A DNA stretch of 64,000 nucleotides, from assembly GCF_035989305.1 (NCBI RefSeq), contig NZ_CP108514.1, positions 8,722,501 to 8,786,500 on the forward strand, read 5' to 3'. Below, one piece after another: positions 59,458 to 64,000 of this stretch. A program made the translations under genes and the position numbers. The notes below the pieces were generated by a model. It was not told the origin of the DNA. It ran no database searches and worked only from the letters and a program-made list of their open reading frames with translations. This DNA is from Streptomyces sp. NBC_01233 (GTDB lineage: Bacteria; Actinomycetota; Actinomycetes; Streptomycetales; Streptomycetaceae). Numbering within the stretch: position 1 is the first letter of the stretch; each line of letters starts with the position of its first letter.

Positions 59458-60846
59458 TCACGGTGTCCCGGCTGCTGTGGAGCGGCCGGTGTCCGCGGGC
59501 TGCTCGGAGAGCGGAGCGGGTGGATGTGCCGTGCCGGCGGGGAGCAGTTCGGTCGTGGCGAAGGAGATCACGGCCGCGAGGATGACGATGGGAATCATGG
59601 CGGAGCTGCCCAGCAGCAGCACCACGAGGACCACGCTGCTGACCGGTAGCCGCATGACCGCAGCGGTGGCCGCTGCCATGCCCGCCGCCATGGCCGGTAC
59701 GGTGCCCAGGCCGGGCAGGGGAGCCAGGAGCGCTCCGGCTGCCGCTCCGAGGAAGACGGCGGGGAAGATGGCGCCGCCGCGCATGCTGCCCAGACAGAGC
59801 GCGTAGGCGATCGTCTTGAGGAGCAGGACGGCGATCAGTGCACCGACGCCCCAGGCCTGCGGGTCGGCGGTCAGCTCGCCGAGGGTGGCCTGGCCCGACA
59901 GGGCGACGTCCGCGGGCGTGCGGCCGGTGGTCAGCGCGTAGACGGCGGCGCAGGCCGCAGCTCCCAGCGCGCACAGGACCGTGCGGGGCAGCACCCGGGC
60001 GGAGACGAAGGCCGCGACCCGCCGGCCCGCCTCCAGGACCGGGTTCAGGAGTACGGCGAGGACGAGGGCGATGAGGATCGTCCAGAGAACGTCCGCGGGG
60101 TCCAGGCGCGGCAGGGGCGTGGGCAGCGTGAGGTTGAGGCTGCCGGTCTCCAGGCCGGTCCACTGTCCGAAGCCCGTGAAGACCAGGGCCCCGATTCCAC
60201 TGGAGAGCAGGGCGGGGAGCATCACCGCGAAGAGCTGGGGACCGCCTATCCCCGACACCTCGATGAGGAGTACGGCGGCGATCAGCGGGTTGCCGAAGAT
60301 CGCCGCGATGGCGGCCGCCGCACCGGCCGCGCCCAGCAGCGCGGTGGTCTGAGGGGTCGCCGGGGTCCGTGTGAGGTCCCGGAAGAGCAGGGCCAGGCCG
60401 CCGCCGAGGGCGACCAGTGGTGCCTCGGGTCCCAGGACCGCGCCCAGAGGCAGGCTCGCGGCCGCCGCGAGCACCACGCCCGGCAGCGCGGCCGGGGTCG
60501 TCGCGCCCGCGTGCAGACCGCCTGCGGGTATGTGGCCGCCCCCGCCGGTGAGTCGGCCGGCGATCAGGCCGACGAACAGGCCGGCGATCAGCAGCAGGGG
60601 CAGCGGCCACCACCAGGGGGCCGCGTCCCAGCCCAGGTGGTGCGGAAGGTCCGACCAGAAGACGTTTTGCAGTTCGTGGAGTCCGACGAGGAACCAGAAC
60701 GCGATGAGCGACACCGGAATGCCGATGAGGGCCGAGTAGACGAGGATCACGAGGTAGCCGGGGGCGTGGAGGATCTCCCGCAGCCGGTCCGCCTCCTGCG
60801 GCTGGCCGCTGGGGGCGTCAACGGGTCGAGGACTCGGCTCCTTCAT
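59458..60846 (-). CDS. CLC-family chloride channel/antiporter
   Basis: 462 residues, 10 or more helices. CLC selectivity-filter motifs are present in variant form: GPEAPLVALGGG (usually GREGP), GGAIFPAVFLGAA (GxFxP) and LPVSSVVLVVLLLGSS. The sequence AAIFGNPLIAAVLLIEV matches the inverted-repeat core. The E-to-A change within GxEGP keeps the gating-glutamate position as GPEAP. These proteins move chloride, often with proton exchange, in acid or osmotic stress. ATG after AAGGAAT. Confidence 0.9.
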   Translation of the reverse strand: MKEPSPRPVDAPSGQPQEADRLREILHAPGYLVILVYSALIGIPVSLIAFWFLVGLHELQNVFWSDLPHHLGWDAAPWWWPLPLLLIAGLFVGLIAGRLTGGGGHIPAGGLHAGATTPAALPGVVLAAAASLPLGAVLGPEAPLVALGGGLALLFRDLTRTPATPQTTALLGAAGAAAAIAAIFGNPLIAAVLLIEVSGIGGPQLFAVMLPALLSSGIGALVFTGFGQWTGLETGSLNLTLPTPLPRLDPADVLWTILIALVLAVLLNPVLEAGRRVAAFVSARVLPRTVLCALGAAACAAVYALTTGRTPADVALSGQATLGELTADPQAWGVGALIAVLLLKTIAYALCLGSMRGGAIFPAVFLGAAAGALLAPLPGLGTVPAMAAGMAAATAAVMRLPVSSVVLVVLLLGSSAMIPIVILAAVISFATTELLPAGTAHPPAPLSEQPADTGRSTAAGTP

Positions 60847-61146
60847 GGAATTCCTTCTTCCTGATCCCTGGCCGCGGTGTCCTTCGGGGCGGCCACCGGC
60901 AGTGCGATGCCGACGGCGCCCCCTGCGCCGCCGGCCGGACGCCGCCGCCGAGGCGGCCGAACCCCTCGTCTCGATGATCCCGCCGGCCGGCGGTATCCGC
61001 CGCTGGAAGGTTCGTGGCCGCGCCACCGGGCCCCGGCCTCGACGCCGACGGCGCCGTAGCAGCCGAGGACATGCGGCAGGGGTGAACCACGGGCGTCCGC
61101 ACGGCGGGCGAGGTGTCGTCGAGGCCGAGGGCGAGGACCCGCTGCT
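60847..61146. other. Intergenic region without a recognisable gene
   Basis: 300 bp upstream of the chloride channel gene; frames on both strands are low-complexity Arg/Pro/Ala and I see no motif. It should hold the channel promoter. Confidence 0.5.
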
Positions 61147-61165
61147 CTCCAGGGCGGCCCTGGAG
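61147..61165 (-). terminator. Palindromic repeat just after the FtsX-type permease gene
   Basis: CTCCAGGGC and GCCCTGGAG flank a single G, 2 bp beyond the stop codon of the minus-strand permease. As RNA the inner pairs would open to make a hairpin loop. Confidence 0.6.
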
Positions 61166-61167
61166 GG

Positions 61168-63498
61168 TCAGAGCGTCTCGCTCAGCGAGTCCGCCAGGCG
61201 CCGCCGTGCCGCCCGTATCGCCGGGAGCGTCGCCGCCGCCACCGCACCCAGCACCGCCCCGACGATCACCGTCGACAGCACCGGAAGCGGGGGCAGTTGC
61301 GCGATCCCCGCGCCGATGCCACTCGACGCGCCCTGGGTGTCCACCAGCCAGCTGCCCGACAGCGCACCCACCGTCGTGCCCACCGCTGCGGATACGAGCG
61401 CGGTCAGACCGGCGGCCGTCACGATCATCGATCCGATCTGCCGGGGCGTCAGCCCGATCGCCTTCAGCGCGAGCAGGTCGCGGCCCCGGTCGCGTACGCC
61501 GGTGCTGATCAGCGTCAGCAATTCGGTCAGCCCGATCAGTGCCAGCACCGCGATCAGGGCGGCGATCACTGCGCGTGCCGGCTCCAGCCGGTCGGCCGGA
61601 TTGGGTGTCTCCCGGATCTCCAGCGTTCCGCCCGCCGCCGCGGCGAGCTTGCCGCTCACCGCGCGGGGGTCCGCCCCCGTGCGCAGCTCCAAGGCATGGA
61701 AGGCGGGCCGCAGCTGCGGGTCGCGCTCCCGCAGGGCGTCGATGGTCGTGGTGATCACCCGGCCGCCGGATTCGGGTTCGATGGTGCGGCCGACGAGGTG
61801 GAGGATCTGTGGCCGTCCCTCGACGGTCATCCGCACCCAGTCGCCGACCCGCACCCCGAGGAGGTCCAGCAGCCCTTGCCCGACCACTGCCTCGTCCGGT
61901 CCGCCGACCCCGCGCCCTTCCACCACCGCGGAGGGATACGGGTGCCGAGCCGTGCCCAGCCCGCGGAGCGTGATGGTGTCGGTCTGCCCCGGCACGAGCG
62001 CCGCCATCTCCGCGCCCGGATGGACCGCGGTGACGTCCGGGATCGTCGAGAGGGTCTTCTCCAGCTCCGAGTCCGACGGGCCGGCGGGCTGCTGGGCCCG
62101 TACGGTCAGTGCCGCGGGCAGTCCCATCTGCGCCGGCCGGCTGCGGAACTGGTCCAGCGTCGACCAGGCGACGAGAGCGACCGTGATGAGCATCAGGGGC
62201 AGGGCGAGCCGGGCCACCGGTATGACCGTCCGGCCGCGTCGCGCGAACGCGGCACGCCACCCCAGGACCAGGGCCGGGGGAACCCGCATCCCGAGAGCCC
62301 GCCTGCCGAGCGCGGTCATCGGCGCGGCGGAGGGCAACGCGGCCCGTGCCACCGGCACCGGTGGCACCCGTCCGGCCCGCCAGGCCGAGAGCCCGGTGGC
62401 AGCCGCGATCAGGAGCACCGCGCCGCAGGGGATGCCGATCATCAACGCGGTGTGGCCGGGCAGGTCCTCCCACACGGCCGCCGCCTCGCCGATCCGGCCC
62501 GGTATCCGGGCGCCCAGCAGGGCGATGGCCGCCGTGCCGAGGGCCGTGCCGAGGAGCGCGAAGGCCAGGTGCTGTACGAGGAACCCGCGGGTCACCTGGC
62601 CGGGGGTGAAGCCCACGGCCTTGAGGATGGCGATGTCCCTCAGCTGCCCGCGGACCCGGGCGCCGATCGCTCCGGACGCGGCGAGCGCCGCCGCGAGCAG
62701 GGCGCCGAGCCCGAAGACGGCGAACATCTGCCCGAGGAGCTGGTCGTCGCCGCCCGCCTCGGCCCGTGTCTGCTGCCACTTGGTGACTTGGGCCACCCGG
62801 TCGGCACCGAGGACGGTCACGGCGCGCTGGACCATGAAGTCGGTGTCGTTCGGATCCTCCAGGCGCAGGCCCACGCTCTGCCCGGTGTCGCCGTGGGCGA
62901 TCTCGGCGAGGGTGCCGGGGAGCACCCAGCCGATGCCCGGTCCGCCCCCGGGCCGGTAGCGGGGCTCGGCCGCCTCGGCTATCCCGCTCACCTGTAGCGC
63001 GCGCGGGGCGCCGTCCGAGCCGGTGACCCGCACCGTGTCGCCCGGCTCGGCCCACAATGCCCGCGCGACGGAACTTTCCAGCACGACGGCGGCGGCCCCT
63101 GTGTCGCCGTCCGGTGGGGCGAGCCAGCTGCCGGCGGTGACGATCGGCAGCCCCGTCCCGGGGGGCGCCACCGCGGTCGCGCGCAGGGTCATCCCGGCCC
63201 GCGCGCCGCGCGACTCGACGGTCGTCGCCGCTGTGCGGTAGGGCCCCGAGAGGGCGGCGATACCGTCCACGCCGGTCAGGGCGTCCATGTCCGCCCCGGC
63301 GCGGGTGTGCAGCCAGATGTGCGCGCCCTGGGACTGGTTGAAGATCCGCTGCCAGGGGTTGGCGGCGTAGCTGAACAGCGCGCCCGCCAGGAGGAGCGAG
63401 GCGATGATCCCGGCGCTGGCCAGTACGACGAAGAGGGCTTCGCCGCGGTGCGCCCGGAGGTCGGCGTGCGCCCAGCGCAGAGTGGCCCGCACGGTCAC
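61168..63498 (-). CDS. ABC transporter permease, FtsX/MacB family
   Basis: 776 residues. An N-terminal helix (ALFVVLASAGIIASLLLAGAL) is followed by a large extracytoplasmic domain, a three-helix FtsX block (about 250-390) with the coupling motif RGQLRDIAILKAVGFTPGQV, a second soluble domain, and a second FtsX block ending in RRRLADSLSETL with DRGRDLLALKAIGLTPRQIG. This duplicated layout is common in actinobacterial efflux or lipoprotein-handling permeases. The GTG overlaps the ATPase stop by 4 bp. Confidence 0.93.
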   Translation of the reverse strand: MTVRATLRWAHADLRAHRGEALFVVLASAGIIASLLLAGALFSYAANPWQRIFNQSQGAHIWLHTRAGADMDALTGVDGIAALSGPYRTAATTVESRGARAGMTLRATAVAPPGTGLPIVTAGSWLAPPDGDTGAAAVVLESSVARALWAEPGDTVRVTGSDGAPRALQVSGIAEAAEPRYRPGGGPGIGWVLPGTLAEIAHGDTGQSVGLRLEDPNDTDFMVQRAVTVLGADRVAQVTKWQQTRAEAGGDDQLLGQMFAVFGLGALLAAALAASGAIGARVRGQLRDIAILKAVGFTPGQVTRGFLVQHLAFALLGTALGTAAIALLGARIPGRIGEAAAVWEDLPGHTALMIGIPCGAVLLIAAATGLSAWRAGRVPPVPVARAALPSAAPMTALGRRALGMRVPPALVLGWRAAFARRGRTVIPVARLALPLMLITVALVAWSTLDQFRSRPAQMGLPAALTVRAQQPAGPSDSELEKTLSTIPDVTAVHPGAEMAALVPGQTDTITLRGLGTARHPYPSAVVEGRGVGGPDEAVVGQGLLDLLGVRVGDWVRMTVEGRPQILHLVGRTIEPESGGRVITTTIDALRERDPQLRPAFHALELRTGADPRAVSGKLAAAAGGTLEIRETPNPADRLEPARAVIAALIAVLALIGLTELLTLISTGVRDRGRDLLALKAIGLTPRQIGSMIVTAAGLTALVSAAVGTTVGALSGSWLVDTQGASSGIGAGIAQLPPLPVLSTVIVGAVLGAVAAATLPAIRAARRRLADSLSETL

Positions 63499-64000
63499 TC
63501 CTTCAGTTCGAGTACGCCGCGGACGCCACGGGCCGGCTCGCGGCGCCCGTCGTCGAGCTGCGCGTCGTCGGCGATGCGCCCGTCGAAGAAGCTGATGACG
63601 CGGTCGGCGGCGCTGGCCATCCGGGCATCATGGGTGACCATCATGATCGTCTGGCCGCGCTGGTGGAACCGGGAGAGCAGCCGCAGCACCTCGCGGGTGC
63701 CCTTGCTGTCGAGGCTGCCGGCCGGCTCGTCGGCGAGGAGCAGTGCGGGGTGGTTGACCAGCGCCCGGGCGAGTGCGACCCGCTGTTGTTCGCCGCCTGA
63801 CAGCTCGCCCGGCATCGACCGCTCACGGCCTTCCAGACCGAGTTCGGCGAGCAGTTCGTCGCGGGAGTCACGGGCGGCCTTCGGGGAGGCGCCGGCGAGG
63901 AGGGCGGGCAGTTCGACGTTGTCGGCGACGGTGAGGTTGGAGACCAGGTTGAAGAACTGGAAGACGACGCCGATGCTGCGTCGCCTGAGGACCGCCCAGC
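63495..64000 (-). CDS. ABC transporter ATP-binding protein (LolD/MacB type), N-terminus outside the window
   Basis: About 168 C-terminal residues. The Q-loop FQFFNLVSNLTVADNVELP, signature LSGGEQQRVALARAL, Walker B ALLLADEPAGSLD and switch histidine MMVTHD are intact; the Walker A lies beyond position 64000. The ADNVELPxL block is typical of ATPases that drive FtsX/MacB permeases, and the next gene is exactly that. Confidence 0.95.
   Translation of the reverse strand, partial: WAVLRRRSIGVVFQFFNLVSNLTVADNVELPALLAGASPKAARDSRDELLAELGLEGRERSMPGELSGGEQQRVALARALVNHPALLLADEPAGSLDSKGTREVLRLLSRFHQRGQTIMMVTHDARMASAADRVISFFDGRIADDAQLDDGRREPARGVRGVLELKE

Overview
This is about 64 kb of very GC-rich DNA with GTG/TTG starts, GGAG-type ribosome binding sites, frequent 4-bp start/stop overlaps and perfect GC-rich terminator hairpins. 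Gene content (HelR, ScfR-type regulator remnant, SCO0930-type lipoprotein, DUF1996, TAP-type peptidase, SpoIIE phosphatases with GAF and ATPase domains, many LacI/DeoR/TetR/PucR regulators) points to a Streptomyces chromosome, probably a variable part of it. I see no rRNA, tRNA, CRISPR, transposase or phage gene.

Layout. 1-5805: end of a sugar ABC permease, a GH38 alpha-mannosidase and a 2,4-dienoyl-CoA reductase-type flavoenzyme. 5861-8419: a PaaI thioesterase, then the scar of a glyoxylate-bypass locus (truncated ScfR/RamB-type regulator, a 14-codon scrap of isocitrate lyase, the C-terminal part of malate synthase), then an SRPBCC protein. 8473-16093: secreted TAP peptidase, two lipoproteins and a membrane haem protein plus a NuoF-ferredoxin fusion that look like an NADH-driven electron-export chain, opposite a divergent PucR regulator. 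16310-20957: DUF1996/DUF4142 exported proteins, a TetR-SDR pair with an AT-rich palindromic operator, and a di-Mop molybdate-binding protein. 20991-21750: scraps of three genes, at least two of them molybdenum-related. 21906-24218: a rifamycin-associated element in front of helR. 24282-30731: GNAT, VOC, a PAS-GAF-PP2C phosphatase, another gene scar (erythromycin esterase/VOC), exported protein, enoyl-CoA hydratase, 2H phosphoesterase.

30713-44121 is a carbohydrate island. A DeoR regulator is divergent from galT-galK. A minus-strand operon (two permeases, solute-binding lipoprotein, GH31) is divergent from a LacI regulator followed by a GH42 beta-galactosidase and a secreted GH5. Two matching LacI-type operators bracket the divergent intergenic region. 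The parts fit one route: extracellular GH5 cleavage, ABC import, intracellular GH42/GH31 trimming, then galactose to the Leloir pathway. galE and a transporter ATPase are not in the window.

44310-64000: a small membrane protein, an orphan solute-binding protein, a transmembrane PAS-GAF-PP2C-ATPase regulator, then a run of small stress-type genes (class II amidotransferase, SHOCT, GAP, DUF6325, YbdK-type ligase, HET-C/PLC-like protein, amphi-Trp, CMD, DUF2252, CLC chloride channel) and finally an FtsX-type permease with its ABC ATPase running off the end.

The most unusual feature is the number of genes cut at abrupt internal junctions with no mobile element nearby: near 7050, 21360-21750, 28232, 52151-52740 and 57085. 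Either this lineage has suffered many small deletions or the assembly contains collapsed joins; reads across these points decide. Function calls rest on reading motifs by eye; no database search was run.
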